DNA of 64,000 bases from an uncultured Saprospiraceae bacterium (GTDB lineage Bacteria > Bacteroidota > Bacteroidia > Chitinophagales > Saprospiraceae): assembly GCA_938045585.1 (NCBI GenBank), contig CALIAU010000005.1, forward strand, positions 1 through 64,000. Reading direction: 5' to 3'. A program made the position numbers and the translations under genes. This document shows, piece after piece, positions 16,918-26,450 of the stretch. A model generated the notes under the pieces. It was given only the letters and a program-made list of their open reading frames with translations. It made no database searches and had not been told where the DNA came from. The first letter of the stretch is position 1. Each line of letters opens with the position of its first letter.

Positions 16918-17790
16918 TTGATACTAGGAGAAAAAAGATATAAGGCAAAGCTTTTGTTATTTGGTGAATATAGTGTCCTTCACGGGTCTAAAGCCTTCTC
17001 TTTCCCCCTGTCTTCCTATTATGCCAATTGGTCAAAAAATGAGTCGCCAGCTAGCTCTCTAGCGGATTTTATAGCACATGCTAAGGAGACCCTGTCTCAA
17101 GAATTAGACCTTGATCGCATGGATAAGGAATACAAAGAAGGTCTTTATCTAGAATCAAATATACCCTATGGTTATGGTCTGGGTAGTTCCGGTAGTCTGG
17201 TTGCTGCCTACCTGGATAGATACCTGTTGTCGAAAGATCACTCACTGGAAAGTCTGAAAATTAAAACAGCAGCTCTGGAGTCATTCTTTCATGGTAAGAG
17301 TTCTGGCACAGACCCCTTGGTCAGCTATTTTAATTACCCGCTTGTCTTTCACGACTCGGAGCGTATAGAACTTGTTTCAAGAGCTCTTTCTACGGATGCG
17401 CTCCATTTTTATTTATTGGATTCGGGTCAACAACGCGTAACACGTGACTTGGTAAAAAACTACCTCAAGCAATATTCAAGTGACCCGCATTTTGCAGAGG
17501 GTGCAGAAAAGATTGCTGATTTAAATGATGACATTATAAGAGCAGCTTTGGATGCTTCTTCTCCTACTCTCTTTGAAAAAATAAAGCGTTTAAGCGCTTT
17601 ACAATTTACATACTTCCAAGCAATGATACTTCCGGAGATTAATGCACTCTGGAAAGATTCCTTAGAGAAGTCTGAGTATGCGTTTAAGTTGTGTGGAGCA
17701 GGGGGCGGAGGATTTTATTTGGTGATTTCTAGAGCTCCTATGCCCTTGGATATGTTTGATGGGTATACTATGCTTGAAGTAGAAATTTAG
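16918..17790 (+). CDS. GHMP-family kinase (mevalonate-kinase-like)
   Basis: This 290-residue ATP-dependent small-molecule kinase belongs to the GHMP superfamily (galactokinase, homoserine, mevalonate, phosphomevalonate kinases). The phosphate-binding loop PYGYGLGSSGSLVAAYL lies at about 83-99, an early LLFGEYSVLHGSKAF resembles the mevalonate kinase start, and the C-terminal KLCGAGGGGFYLVI glycine motif is intact. It most resembles the GYDIA-type GHMP kinases of Bacteroidota linked to mevalonate metabolism; no other pathway gene is adjacent. The start is a TTG at 16918 with an AAGGAG ribosome-binding site 5 nt upstream, unusual for this phylum but convincing here. Confidence 0.85.
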   Translation: MILGEKRYKAKLLLFGEYSVLHGSKAFSFPLSSYYANWSKNESPASSLADFIAHAKETLSQELDLDRMDKEYKEGLYLESNIPYGYGLGSSGSLVAAYLDRYLLSKDHSLESLKIKTAALESFFHGKSSGTDPLVSYFNYPLVFHDSERIELVSRALSTDALHFYLLDSGQQRVTRDLVKNYLKQYSSDPHFAEGAEKIADLNDDIIRAALDASSPTLFEKIKRLSALQFTYFQAMILPEINALWKDSLEKSEYAFKLCGAGGGGFYLVISRAPMPLDMFDGYTMLEVEI

Positions 17791-17890
17791 ACAGAAGGCT
17801 AGAAGAATGAAGAGCCTGCGTGTGTGAGTAGGTAGGACGTATTGCAAGAGCGGTGAGTTCTTTGTAACTGATAAATTAGTTTTAGGAATT

Positions 17891-17970
17891 GAATACTTGG
17901 GCGTGCCCCAGCTACTCCGTATCTGGGTCGGTCCCTTCCGGGCGCGCTGTTCGCTTGGTCCTAGCGGACT
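17891..17970 (+). repeat. Dispersed intergenic repeat, copy D (GGGCGTGCCCC module)
   Basis: GAATACTTGGGCGTGCCCC, a spacer, GGGTCGG, then GGGCGCGCTGTTCGCTTGGT and CCTAGCGG. It shares both ends with copy E at 58296-58390 and the first module with copies A-C. The GHMP kinase to OmpA gap (17791-18115, 325 bp) otherwise holds CCTGCAGG-type sequence (about 17975-18000) and the minisatellite at 18063-18106; no gene is supported there. Confidence 0.7.
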
Positions 17971-18062
17971 AAAACCCTGCAGGCACCTCACGCGAGGGAT
18001 ACAAGTAAAAATAAAGAGATAAGCACACTTCACGATTATGACATTCAAGCGTTGATAGCCTT

Positions 18063-18106
18063 CCTTCCAAGGAACGCAGGCCGTGATACCGTGATACCAT
18101 GATACC
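18063..18106. repeat. Repeat CCTTCCAAGGAACGCAGGC plus 8-bp minisatellite
   Basis: CCTTCCAAGGAACGCAGGC (18063-18081) is present, reverse-complemented and identical, at 26316-26334. It is followed by three copies of RTGATACC (18083-18106). At 26316 the same sequence is likewise joined to a different 8-bp tandem repeat. Confidence 0.65.
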
Positions 18107-18115
18107 GTAAACTAA

Positions 18116-20290
18116 CTACTCTAGCTCGTATTCAATATAATACTTCAGATCTGTATACTGTTCTGAAAGAATATTTAGTAGAGAAACATCTATTCTATTT
18201 CCATTTAAAAATGGGACGATCTTAGGATCTTTAATGTTGTATTTTTCCAACTCTTTTTTGATAAAAAATGTTTCTACATAGGTCTCATATACACCTAGTG
18301 TATAAATATATTTAGAACCACCTGCAAGTTTTTCTATCATCAAATGATCATACACTGCAAGTGCATCATTTTTTAATAGCTTGTTTGATTCTGCAATTTG
18401 CACTTTGTAGGTTAGACCCTCTGTTTGTGTCTTGTGCAGTTTAAATTTATTGTCAAGAAGATACTGCGGAACGTTTAATTCAGGTTCGTTGAGGATATAA
18501 CTTGAATTGCCGTGGGTCAAATAGTTAAGATCTACCCGTCTGTTCATACGGTCGGCCAGTGCAATTTTTTGACCACCACTCTCGTATTTCACAAGTGGAT
18601 ATGCTGAGCCTAATCCTTTCAATAAAATTCTATCCTTTGGCACATCTAAGCTCATAAGATAATCTGCTATTTTTTCAGCAGACTTAACAGAAAAGTATAA
18701 ATCAAATTCCTTTAAGCCTTCCTGAATAGTATGTCCAATAAGTTCAATTTTTAAGGCAGGATTCTGGCTTAAGACTCTAACCACTGAATATAATTTTTCC
18801 TTGTTTTCTCCAGACAATAGATCCCCCGTATCTGAAAATATGAAGGCTTCATTCTGTAAGTTGGTTTCTCTATTTTTATCATAGATAGTTGTATCAACTC
18901 TGATGCCTTCTTCAAATCGAACCTCATCTAGAGGTACTGCATTTAATTCTTCAAAGGAAGCGTATGATTGTTCTTCCACACGTTTAACAAAGGATTCTAT
19001 AAAACCTGGTAGTTTTCTGGCTTCTACCAGTGATCCTATTTTTTCTTTTAGAAAGGCATAATAAATATCAAAGCCACCAAAATTATCCTTAAGTCGATTG
19101 GAGGCAAGTAAGCCTGTTTTTGCATCTTTTGAAAGTCTAAAGTTTATATCATCTCCTTCAGAGTTTATTGGAAGTCCTAGATTTTTGCCCTTGCTCCATG
19201 TTGAATTCTCAGCATCATAATCTGAATAGAAGACATCAAATCCACCCGTACTTTGGGGTCTATTAGAACTATAAAAAAGACTCTCGCCTCCTATACTCAA
19301 GAAGGGTGAGATTTCATCATACGGGCCGTTAATTTCGGGGCCTAGGTTCATAGGGCTTAGCCATATTCCGTTTAATCGAATAGCGGCGTAGATATCATGT
19401 CCACCGTAGCCGCCATCAGTATTAGCCGAATACAAAAAAATACTATCCTGATAACTGTCTAATGCATTTACAGCTTGGTAATTGATAGGAGCGTTTAATT
19501 TGCCATTAATGGGTAGCTTTTGACTTCCCACTGTGAAGGTATCTGAAAACACTTCAAATTCTTCCCTTCCCTTTCCAAAAAACAAAACGGATCCGTCCGA
19601 ACTTAAATCTAGGAGAATCTCATTCTGAAATGAGTTCAGAGATTCGTTTGCAAATTCGACCTCTTTAAATCCTTGTGTTGTACTTTGAATTCTGTAGATA
19701 TTATGGTCATAAGAAACTGTTTCTGTTTCTTCATTAGAAACGCGGAGTTGCCTATTAGAAGAGAAGTAGAAAATATCACTATAGTTAGGACTTCTTACTG
19801 GGTTCAATTCATCGTAGGGAGAATTTAGACCCTCTCCTAGGTTTTCTACATAACCGAGTGGTTCGTTATATTTTGTGTTTAGTCCTGTTATGCAATTTTT
19901 CAATAATAGGACTACCTCGTCTCTATTTTTACTTTCGGCTTTCGTTGCTCTTAGGTAGTCTTTATAAAAAAGAGCAGCCTTATCAAATTCGTTTTGAGAA
20001 TGACGAATCTTACCCATGAGCAAAAAGACTTCTTTGTCCTTATGACCTAGGGCATTACTGCGAGAGAAATCACGTTCTGCGTTATTAAGATCATTTAATT
20101 CGAGATAGCAATAGCCGCGATTGTACAGGGCTTCAGCATTTTCTGATATATCAGAATACTTATAAAAGTAAAGTGCTTCTTTAAACTCTTTATTTTTAAA
20201 AAGTTTGTTTGCCTCTTTCAAAAAATCTTCCTGTGCAAACATGCTCAAGCAAAAGCACATACATGCTAAAGTAAATATTAATTTTCTCAT
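18116..20290 (-). CDS. Outer-membrane OmpA-family protein with TPR and PD40 propeller repeats
   Basis: This 724-residue envelope protein begins with a signal peptide (about 1-20, ending FAQ), then TPR-like repeats (residues 25-130, for example EALYNRGYCYLELNDLNNAE), then PD40/WD40-like propeller blades (SDIFYFSSNRQ, ESLFYSSNRPQSTGGFDVFY), then a C-terminal OmpA domain (IELIGHTIQEGLKEFD, then MNRRVDL) that binds peptidoglycan. The layout resembles PorE of the type IX secretion system, which fits the many T9SS cargo genes here, but many Bacteroidota carry several such proteins. It follows the E2 gene by 2 bp. A short extra domain lies beyond OmpA (about 620-724). Confidence 0.85.
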   Translation of the reverse strand: MRKLIFTLACMCFCLSMFAQEDFLKEANKLFKNKEFKEALYFYKYSDISENAEALYNRGYCYLELNDLNNAERDFSRSNALGHKDKEVFLLMGKIRHSQNEFDKAALFYKDYLRATKAESKNRDEVVLLLKNCITGLNTKYNEPLGYVENLGEGLNSPYDELNPVRSPNYSDIFYFSSNRQLRVSNEETETVSYDHNIYRIQSTTQGFKEVEFANESLNSFQNEILLDLSSDGSVLFFGKGREEFEVFSDTFTVGSQKLPINGKLNAPINYQAVNALDSYQDSIFLYSANTDGGYGGHDIYAAIRLNGIWLSPMNLGPEINGPYDEISPFLSIGGESLFYSSNRPQSTGGFDVFYSDYDAENSTWSKGKNLGLPINSEGDDINFRLSKDAKTGLLASNRLKDNFGGFDIYYAFLKEKIGSLVEARKLPGFIESFVKRVEEQSYASFEELNAVPLDEVRFEEGIRVDTTIYDKNRETNLQNEAFIFSDTGDLLSGENKEKLYSVVRVLSQNPALKIELIGHTIQEGLKEFDLYFSVKSAEKIADYLMSLDVPKDRILLKGLGSAYPLVKYESGGQKIALADRMNRRVDLNYLTHGNSSYILNEPELNVPQYLLDNKFKLHKTQTEGLTYKVQIAESNKLLKNDALAVYDHLMIEKLAGGSKYIYTLGVYETYVETFFIKKELEKYNIKDPKIVPFLNGNRIDVSLLNILSEQYTDLKYYIEYELE

Positions 20291-20292
20291 TC

Positions 20293-21648
20293 TTAGATCA
20301 GTGTATTCGTATCAAACGATTCAAGGTAATCTGCGATGCGTCTCAAGAAAGAGCCTCCTAAAAATCCATCTACTATCCTATGGTCATATGATAAAGACAA
20401 AAACATCATTTGCCTTACAGCAATTAGATCACCATACTCTGTTTCTACCACTGCAGGCTTTTTACGAATAGCTCCTGTTGCGAGTATTGCAACCTGCGGC
20501 TGATTAATTATAGGTGTCCCCATAACATTTCCAAAGGTACCCACATTGGTTATGGTAAAGGTACCATCCTGAATGTCCGTAGGTTTGAGATCATTTGATC
20601 TAGCCTTATTTGCCAAGCTATTTACAGATTTGGTTAGACCTACAAGGTTTAACATATCTGCATTTTTGATGACCGGCACTATAAGATTACCAGAAGGAAG
20701 GGCTGTTGCCATTCCTATATTTATATAATTCTTTTTGACGATTTGCTTCTCCTTATTTAGGGAGATGTTCACCATAGGGAATTCCTTAATTGCCTTTACA
20801 ACAGCATCTATAAAGAGTGGGGTAAAGGTTATTTTTTCTCCATACTTTTTCACAAAGTCCCCCTTCACTGAATTCCTCCAGTTAACAAGGTTGGTTACAT
20901 CTGCCTCTACAAAGGAGGTAACATGTGGAGAGGTCTGTTTAGACATAACCATATGGTCTGCAATCAGCTTCCGCATTCTATCCATTTCCATAATCTCTGT
21001 TCCTCCAGAAAAACTCTGAGTTGCTGTAGGAGTGGAAACTTGTGTATTCGCTTTCGAACTTGGCATTGCCTGTTGTGCACTTGGACTTTGGTGCTGGATG
21101 GGTGCTGCTGAAGATCCTCTGTTTTCTATAAAATGTAAAATATCTTTTTTTGTTACTCTTCCATCCTTACCAGATCCTGGAATCGTGTCTAATTCAGCAA
21201 CTGAAATCTGCTCCTTACGCGCAATATTTTTTACCAGGGGCGAATAAAATCGGCTGCCATTCCCATTGGAAGCTACAGCAGCAATTTTTGGAGCTGGCAC
21301 ATGCGGTACACCATTTTCTTTTTGCGGTGCAGGTGCTATATCAGCAACTGTTTCTTTTACGGGTTCCACTATTTCTATCACTTCGCTGGGAGCTCCAGAG
21401 CTTGCTCCTTCCGCTTCAATACGTGCGATGACTGTACCAATGGAAACAACATCATCCACCTTAAAAAGTACCTCTACAATTTTACCTGCGACTGGTGAAG
21501 GAATCTCAGAATCTACCTTATCTGTAGCAATCTCGAGAATCGTCTCATCTTCATCCACAGTATCTCCTGGCTGCTTCACCCATTTTAAAATGGTGGCTTC
21601 CATGATACTCTCGCCCATCTTAGGCATTACTAGGTCTATTATGGCCAT
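20293..21648 (-). CDS. 2-oxo acid dehydrogenase complex E2 component (dihydrolipoamide acyltransferase)
   Basis: This 451-residue E2 enzyme transfers acyl groups from the lipoyl arm to CoA. The lipoyl domain spans 1-77 with the lipoylated Lys44 in ATDKVDSE. A linker rich in Pro and Ala follows, then the E3-binding domain (SPLVKNIARKEQISVAELD, then GSGKDGRVTKKDILHFIE) around 135-180, and the catalytic domain ending with SYDHRIVDGFLGGSFL, containing the active-site HxxxDG. It looks more like the branched-chain or 2-oxoglutarate type than pyruvate dehydrogenase E2. No E1 or E3 gene is nearby, so the substrate is open. Confidence 0.93.
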   Translation of the reverse strand: MAIIDLVMPKMGESIMEATILKWVKQPGDTVDEDETILEIATDKVDSEIPSPVAGKIVEVLFKVDDVVSIGTVIARIEAEGASSGAPSEVIEIVEPVKETVADIAPAPQKENGVPHVPAPKIAAVASNGNGSRFYSPLVKNIARKEQISVAELDTIPGSGKDGRVTKKDILHFIENRGSSAAPIQHQSPSAQQAMPSSKANTQVSTPTATQSFSGGTEIMEMDRMRKLIADHMVMSKQTSPHVTSFVEADVTNLVNWRNSVKGDFVKKYGEKITFTPLFIDAVVKAIKEFPMVNISLNKEKQIVKKNYINIGMATALPSGNLIVPVIKNADMLNLVGLTKSVNSLANKARSNDLKPTDIQDGTFTITNVGTFGNVMGTPIINQPQVAILATGAIRKKPAVVETEYGDLIAVRQMMFLSLSYDHRIVDGFLGGSFLRRIADYLESFDTNTLI

Positions 21649-21685
21649 ATCAGCTTGGTTTTGCTAAGGCGAAGTTAAGGAAAAT

Positions 21686-22924
21686 CTACATCAAATACTG
21701 ACGGAGCATGTTCAATGCTATATTCGTTGTATATTCTATATTCTTCAGCCTATTTTTAGTCAAATTAAGCTTTTTTGTCCGTATTTCTTGAGCATTTCCA
21801 CAGGCTAGCCAGATTGTACCTACTGGCTTTTCTGGCGTGCCGCCACCAGGGCCTGCAATCCCTGATACTGCAACCGCAACATCAACACCTAGGGTTTTGA
21901 TGGCGCCTTGTACCATGGCACTGACTGTTTCTTCACTCACAGCCCCATGATTCTTCAATATTTCCGAAGAAACTGCAAGAAGATCTTCTTTTAAACTATT
22001 GGAATAAGCGACTATAGATCCTTGAAAGACATCTGAGGCACCTGGAATACTTGTCAGCAGCCTTGCTATGTTTCCGCCGGTACAACTTTCCGCTGTGCCG
22101 ATAGTCAGATTTGCATTTCTGAAGGCATTTAATACGGCTGATTCTAGGGTATCTTTGTCTTCTCCAAAAACGAGATTTCCTAATACTTCTTTTATTTCGC
22201 TAGTGGCTGACTGCACGCTGGATTCCAAGGCTAGTTTGTCTTCTCCTCTTGCATTTATACGTAAGCGCACTCTGCCCAAGGAAGGTAAATACGACATAGA
22301 CAGTTCTTCTGGGAATCTCTGTACTATAGGTCTGATTTGCTCTTCTAAATAGGTTTCTCCCCTTCCAACGGTATGGATAGTTTTATTCACTTGAGATAAG
22401 CCAGTATCCCAGCTTCTTAAATAGGGTTCTATAAAACTGTTCTTGAAAATCCATTTCATCTCGTAAGGAACGCCAGGCATAGAAAGTAGGTATTTATCTC
22501 CTTTTTTAAATAACATGCCAGGTGCAGTGCCCATTTTGTTTTTTAGAATTTCTACTCCCTTCGGCATATAACATTGCTCTTTATGCGCCTCTGTCGTTTC
22601 TCTACCAAAATTTGCAAACATTCTTTTTACATGGGCAAAGGCCTCTTCATCGAAGTAGGAATCCACTTCTAAAAATTCTGCAATTGCCTTTTTGGTTATA
22701 TCATCCTTTGTGGGTCCAAGGCCTCCTGTGGTGATTATGAGATCTGATTTTTCAAAGCCTTGTTTGAGCGCGTTTATTATGTCTTCTGTTGTGTCAGCAA
22801 CAGCCTTCATAGTGGTGACCTGTACCCCTTCCAGGAATAATTGCTCCCCTAACCAGGTAGAGTTTGTATCTACGATCTGGCCAATTAAAATTTCGTCACC
22901 TATGGTTAGTATTGTCGCTTTCAT
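21686..22924 (-). CDS. cinA: CinA-family competence/damage-inducible protein, nicotinamide-nucleotide amidase
   Basis: This 412-residue two-domain protein has an N-terminal MoaB/MogA-like (COG1058) domain: TILTIGDEILIGQIVDTNS, and TTGGLGPTKDDITKKAIAEF near 66-85. The C-terminal CinA amidase domain has TAESCTGGNIARLLTSIPGA, SIVAYSN and VSGIAGPGGGTPEKPVGTIW. The amidase domain recycles nicotinamide mononucleotide to nicotinate mononucleotide; the N-terminal domain acts as an ADP-ribose pyrophosphatase in homologues. It lies between birA and the E2 gene on the same strand. A small 8-bp hairpin (AGTTCTTT/AAAGAACT, near 22963-22990) sits upstream. Well-supported call. Confidence 0.93.
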   Translation of the reverse strand: MKATILTIGDEILIGQIVDTNSTWLGEQLFLEGVQVTTMKAVADTTEDIINALKQGFEKSDLIITTGGLGPTKDDITKKAIAEFLEVDSYFDEEAFAHVKRMFANFGRETTEAHKEQCYMPKGVEILKNKMGTAPGMLFKKGDKYLLSMPGVPYEMKWIFKNSFIEPYLRSWDTGLSQVNKTIHTVGRGETYLEEQIRPIVQRFPEELSMSYLPSLGRVRLRINARGEDKLALESSVQSATSEIKEVLGNLVFGEDKDTLESAVLNAFRNANLTIGTAESCTGGNIARLLTSIPGASDVFQGSIVAYSNSLKEDLLAVSSEILKNHGAVSEETVSAMVQGAIKTLGVDVAVAVSGIAGPGGGTPEKPVGTIWLACGNAQEIRTKKLNLTKNRLKNIEYTTNIALNMLRQYLM

Positions 22925-23039
22925 GGTGAGTAAAGATAAATTTCTTACTCATCATTTTCCTAAGTTCTTTTGTCTTGACATGAAAGAACTATTGTCTTTC
23001 CTTGTTTAAATATTTCTGCCAAAGAGAGCAGAGTTGTGT

Positions 23040-23780
23040 TTAGGCCATGAGACTAAGCTCCCCATGATCAAAGCTATGCTCTTCGCCATCAGAATCCTTG
23101 ATGACTAAATGCGCTTTATCGTCCACATCTTTAATGGTCCCCCATTTGATTTCACCCTTTTTGTTTTTGTACTTAACTTCCTTCTTGAATTTGTATAAGC
23201 TCTCTAGGTAATCTTTTTTAGTGGTTTTAAATTTTAGTGCTTTTCGGATATCAAGATACTGGATGATGGCTGCACTAAGCAGTTTGGTAAACTCATCGAG
23301 GTTGTAAGAGGTCCCCGTTATTTGGTTTAAGGAAACAGGATTTGGAATTCTCTTGGGGAATCGCTTAGAGTTGACGTTAATCCCGATGCCAATGATGCTG
23401 TAGGAGACCTTGGAGCCCTTAAGCACATTTTGTATCAATACACCGCCTAGTTTTTTGTCCTTAACGTAGATATCGTTCGGCCATTTAATCTTGTTAGTTA
23501 CGCCTGTGAGCACAGTGAGCGCATTTTGTATAGCCAAGGAAACACCCATCAATATGGCTACATTATCCGTTGCCTTCATATTTTTCCATGGGTATACAAT
23601 GCTAATTGCTACGTTATTATGATAGCCTAAATACCATTCTCTGCCAAATTGACCTTTCCCTTCTGACTGATTGAACGTATAATAGACCCTTATGTCCTGT
23701 GGATTGGTTTTTGATACGTCTTTAGACGCATACAAATTGGTAGAATCGACCGTTTCTAGATATATATATTCTGTTGGCAT
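23040..23780 (-). CDS. birA: Biotin--[acetyl-CoA-carboxylase] ligase
   Basis: This 246-residue ligase attaches biotin to carboxylase carrier domains through biotinoyl-AMP. Key segments are YLETVDSTNLYAS at the N-terminus, EGKGQFGREW (the adenylate-binding loop, normally GRGRxGR, here GKGQFGR), and KWPNDIYVKDKKLGGVLIQN (about 99-118). The N-terminal helix-turn-helix of E. coli BirA is absent, so it should be enzymatic only. A C-terminal SH3-like domain (KGEIKWGTIKDVDDKAHLVI) is present. It is divergent from rsfS with a 65-bp gap. Confidence 0.92.
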   Translation of the reverse strand: MPTEYIYLETVDSTNLYASKDVSKTNPQDIRVYYTFNQSEGKGQFGREWYLGYHNNVAISIVYPWKNMKATDNVAILMGVSLAIQNALTVLTGVTNKIKWPNDIYVKDKKLGGVLIQNVLKGSKVSYSIIGIGINVNSKRFPKRIPNPVSLNQITGTSYNLDEFTKLLSAAIIQYLDIRKALKFKTTKKDYLESLYKFKKEVKYKNKKGEIKWGTIKDVDDKAHLVIKDSDGEEHSFDHGELSLMA

Positions 23781-23845
23781 AATAAAGGAGCGCGGATATC
23801 AGATTTTATGTAATTTTAAGAAATTGAACAAAATAATTAGAGGAT

Positions 23846-24229
23846 TTGGGATTAAAAGAGGCAAAACAGCCAGTTAAAGAAGAGCTAAGTCTGGGAGATG
23901 TCATAATAGACGCAATCCAGGATATAAAGGGTAAAAATTTAGTAAAAATGGATTTGAGGGAACTAGATGGTGCCTCAACCGATTATTTTATAGTATGCGA
24001 GGGCGATTCTACGACTCAAATCAAGGCTATTGCTAATAATATCCATAAGCGCATAAAGGAAGAATTAGGTCTTTCTCCTATGTCACGCGAGGGTATTGAT
24101 AGCGCCAACTGGGTCTTGCTGGACTACTTTGATATCGTGGTGCATATTTTTTATCCAGAGACACGACGCTACTACGAATTAGAAGAATTGTGGGGCGATG
24201 CAAAATTTACGGAATACGACAACCTTTAG
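23846..24229 (+). CDS. rsfS: Ribosome silencing factor
   Basis: RsfS binds ribosomal protein L14 and blocks subunit joining in starvation. The 127-residue product carries the DUF143 fold: DAIQDIKGKNLVKMDLREL, YFIVCEGDSTTQIKAIANNI and NWVLLDYFDIVVHIFYPETR, with the typical RxYYxLEELWGDA end. The start is a TTG at 23846, preceded by AGAGGA; no ATG lies in frame before the conserved region. It is followed by ftsH after 41 bp, an order common in this phylum. Confident. Confidence 0.93.
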   Translation: MGLKEAKQPVKEELSLGDVIIDAIQDIKGKNLVKMDLRELDGASTDYFIVCEGDSTTQIKAIANNIHKRIKEELGLSPMSREGIDSANWVLLDYFDIVVHIFYPETRRYYELEELWGDAKFTEYDNL

Positions 24230-24270
24230 AATAGGCGGACTAAAATCTTAATCAAGAAATAATCTATAGA

Positions 24271-26241
24271 ATGAGTAATGAAAACCAGAATGATAAAAAC
24301 CCGAAGAAGGTTCCTTACAATACGTATTGGATCTATGGGTTGATTATATTTTTTGTTTTAGCTGTAAATGCACTTGCCTTTATAAATAACAAAACCGAGA
24401 AAGTACACACACAGGAGTTTGTTAAAATGGCAGAAGAAAATGATATCCGTGAGGTAACGGTTATCAACAAAAGCTTTGCAAAAATCTTCATCAAAAAAGA
24501 CAAATTAGAAAAGTACAATATAGAGGAAAACTCGTTTAATGCAGAGCAGCCGCACTACACCATGGAGATTGGTGATATTGGAAACTTTGAAAAACGCTTG
24601 GACGCCTTATTAACGGGTGGTGCAGATTTTGTTTTCAAATTTGACAAAGAAACAAATTGGATGGCTTCCATCCTGAGTTGGATATTCCCTTTCTTATTAT
24701 TGATAGGACTATGGGTGTTCTTTTTCCGCCGTATGAGTGGTGGAGCAGGAGGACCTGGTGCTCAAATTTTTAATATTGGAAAATCTAAGGCTACTCTCTT
24801 TGACAACGATGCTCAGGTTAATGTAACCTTTGAAGATGTTGCAGGATTAGAAGAGGCCAAGGAAGAAGTTATGGAAGTTGTTGACTTCTTGAAAAATCCA
24901 AAAAAATATACTGCATTAGGAGGTAAGATTCCTAAGGGTGTTCTCCTTGTAGGACCTCCGGGAACAGGTAAGACACTTTTAGCTAAGGCCGTTGCAGGTG
25001 AAGCAGGTGTTCCTTTCTTTTCCATTTCCGGTTCAGACTTTGTGGAAATGTTTGTAGGTGTAGGTGCGTCTAGAGTAAGAGACCTCTTTAAGCAGGCAAG
25101 AGAAAAAGCGCCGTGTATAGTATTTATTGATGAGATAGATGCAATAGGAAGAGCGAGAGGAAAAGGAGCAGTGCAGGGCGGAAATGATGAACGGGAGAAT
25201 ACTCTGAACCAACTCCTCGTAGAGATGGATGGTTTTAGTACGGATAAGGGAGTGATACTTATGGCTGCAACGAACAGGCCAGATGTATTAGACAACGCCT
25301 TACTGCGTCCGGGTAGATTCGATAGACAGATAGGTATAGATAGACCGGACCTCAAAGGAAGAGAGGCAATATTTAAGGTGCACTTGAAAAATATTGTAAC
25401 CAGTGATGAGGTAAAGGCACATATCCTTGCAGAAATGACTCCAGGTTTTGCAGGAGCGGAGATAGCAAATGTATGTAATGAGGCAGCCTTGGTTGCTGCA
25501 CGTAGAAATAAGAAGAGTGTTTACTTGGATGACTTTAACTATGCACTTGATAGAGTGATAGGTGGTCTAGAAAAGAAAAACAAACTCATCGCACCTCGAG
25601 AGAAAGAAATAATTGCCTACCATGAAGCAGGGCATGCTATCTGTGGTTGGTTCTTAAAACATGCCTCTCCCCTAGTAAAAGTAACTATAGTACCTAGAGG
25701 TGTAGGCACCCTTGGATATGCGCAATATCTTCCTAAGGAAGAGTATATCACACGTACAGAACAGATGTTGGATCGCATTGCAATGACACTAGGTGGAAGA
25801 GCTGCAGAGAAAATAGTGTTTGATAAAATTTCCACAGGTGCTCAGAATGACTTAGATCAGGTAACAAAGATGGCCTATGGCATGATAGCAGTGTATGGGA
25901 TGAATGAAAAGGTTGGAAATGTATCCTTCTATGCCATGCAGCAAGACCAATTTAACAAACCGTATTCTGATGAAACGGCAACGCTAATTGATGAAGAAGT
26001 ACGTAAGTTAATAGAAAAACAATATGTCCGTGCACAGCAATTATTAACGGACAAACGAGAGGAGTTAAATTTACTAGCACAGGCCTTACTAGAAAAAGAA
26101 GTACTGCTTAAATCTGATGTCATTAAGTTGATTGGTCTTAGACCATTCCAAGAAGACAAGGTGGTTATTACCAAAGAGAAATCAGAGAAGTATGATGAGT
26201 TGTTTGATGGAGAGCAACAAGCGGAGGGGAATGAGAGTTAG
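24271..26241 (+). CDS. ftsH: ATP-dependent zinc metalloprotease FtsH
   Basis: This 656-residue hexameric inner-membrane AAA+ protease degrades misfolded membrane proteins and regulatory proteins. Two transmembrane helices lie at about 14-34 and 129-151. The AAA module has Walker A GPPGTGKT, Walker [14 protein letters not shown] and the second region of homology [17 protein letters not shown]. The peptidase has the zinc motif HEAGHAI near residue 451, with the third ligand Asp in AQNDLDQ. The pore motif FVG follows DFVEM. It sits after rsfS, with a strong terminator downstream. Confidence 0.97.
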   Translation: MSNENQNDKNPKKVPYNTYWIYGLIIFFVLAVNALAFINNKTEKVHTQEFVKMAEENDIREVTVINKSFAKIFIKKDKLEKYNIEENSFNAEQPHYTMEIGDIGNFEKRLDALLTGGADFVFKFDKETNWMASILSWIFPFLLLIGLWVFFFRRMSGGAGGPGAQIFNIGKSKATLFDNDAQVNVTFEDVAGLEEAKEEVMEVVDFLKNPKKYTALGGKIPKGVLLVGPPGTGKTLLAKAVAGEAGVPFFSISGSDFVEMFVGVGASRVRDLFKQAREKAPCIVFIDEIDAIGRARGKGAVQGGNDERENTLNQLLVEMDGFSTDKGVILMAATNRPDVLDNALLRPGRFDRQIGIDRPDLKGREAIFKVHLKNIVTSDEVKAHILAEMTPGFAGAEIANVCNEAALVAARRNKKSVYLDDFNYALDRVIGGLEKKNKLIAPREKEIIAYHEAGHAICGWFLKHASPLVKVTIVPRGVGTLGYAQYLPKEEYITRTEQMLDRIAMTLGGRAAEKIVFDKISTGAQNDLDQVTKMAYGMIAVYGMNEKVGNVSFYAMQQDQFNKPYSDETATLIDEEVRKLIEKQYVRAQQLLTDKREELNLLAQALLEKEVLLKSDVIKLIGLRPFQEDKVVITKEKSEKYDELFDGEQQAEGNES

Positions 26242-26261
26242 GAAATTGATTAGACTCAAAT

Positions 26262-26296
26262 AAAAAAAGACAAGCCGAAAAAGCTTGTCTTTTTTT
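26262..26296 (+). terminator. Rho-independent terminator of ftsH (works on both strands)
   Basis: AAAAAAAGACAAGC (26262-26275) pairs perfectly with GCTTGTCTTTTTTT (26283-26296) over a short loop. A-tracts and T-tracts on both arms make it bidirectional in form; ftsH is the gene it follows directly. Confidence 0.85.
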
Positions 26297-26310
26297 ATTT
26301 GGGGTTTCGT

Positions 26311-26437
26311 GGCCTGCCTGCGTTCCTTGGAAGGCAGGTTTCGTGGTGTCTTGGTGTCTTGGTGTCTTGGTGTCTTCGTTTCGTGGTGTCTCTTCATCTC
26401 TTAATCTCTTCATCTTGCCTGCGTGCGCAAGCAGGCA
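26311..26437. repeat. Repeat cluster: palindromic GCAGGC units and 4 x TGGTGTCT
   Basis: 26316-26334 is the reverse complement of the 18063 repeat. It is followed by four perfect TGGTGTCT copies (26344-26375) and then a hairpin at 26416-26437 (TGCCTGC/GCAGGCA, loop GTGCGCAA). The stretch TGCCTGCGTGCGCAAGCAGG also occurs at about 58412-58432. No gene is supported in this stretch. Confidence 0.7.
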
Positions 26438-26450
26438 GGGTTCTTTACAA

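Noticed and set aside
17662-18048. Open frame across the GHMP kinase end and repeat copy D
   Set aside because: It is antisense to the kinase C-terminus and then runs through the repeat; no recognisable domain.
26168-26413. Frames containing Thr-Pro-Arg-His-type repeats after ftsH
   Set aside because: The repetitive protein sequence is just the TGGTGTCT minisatellite read on the minus strand.
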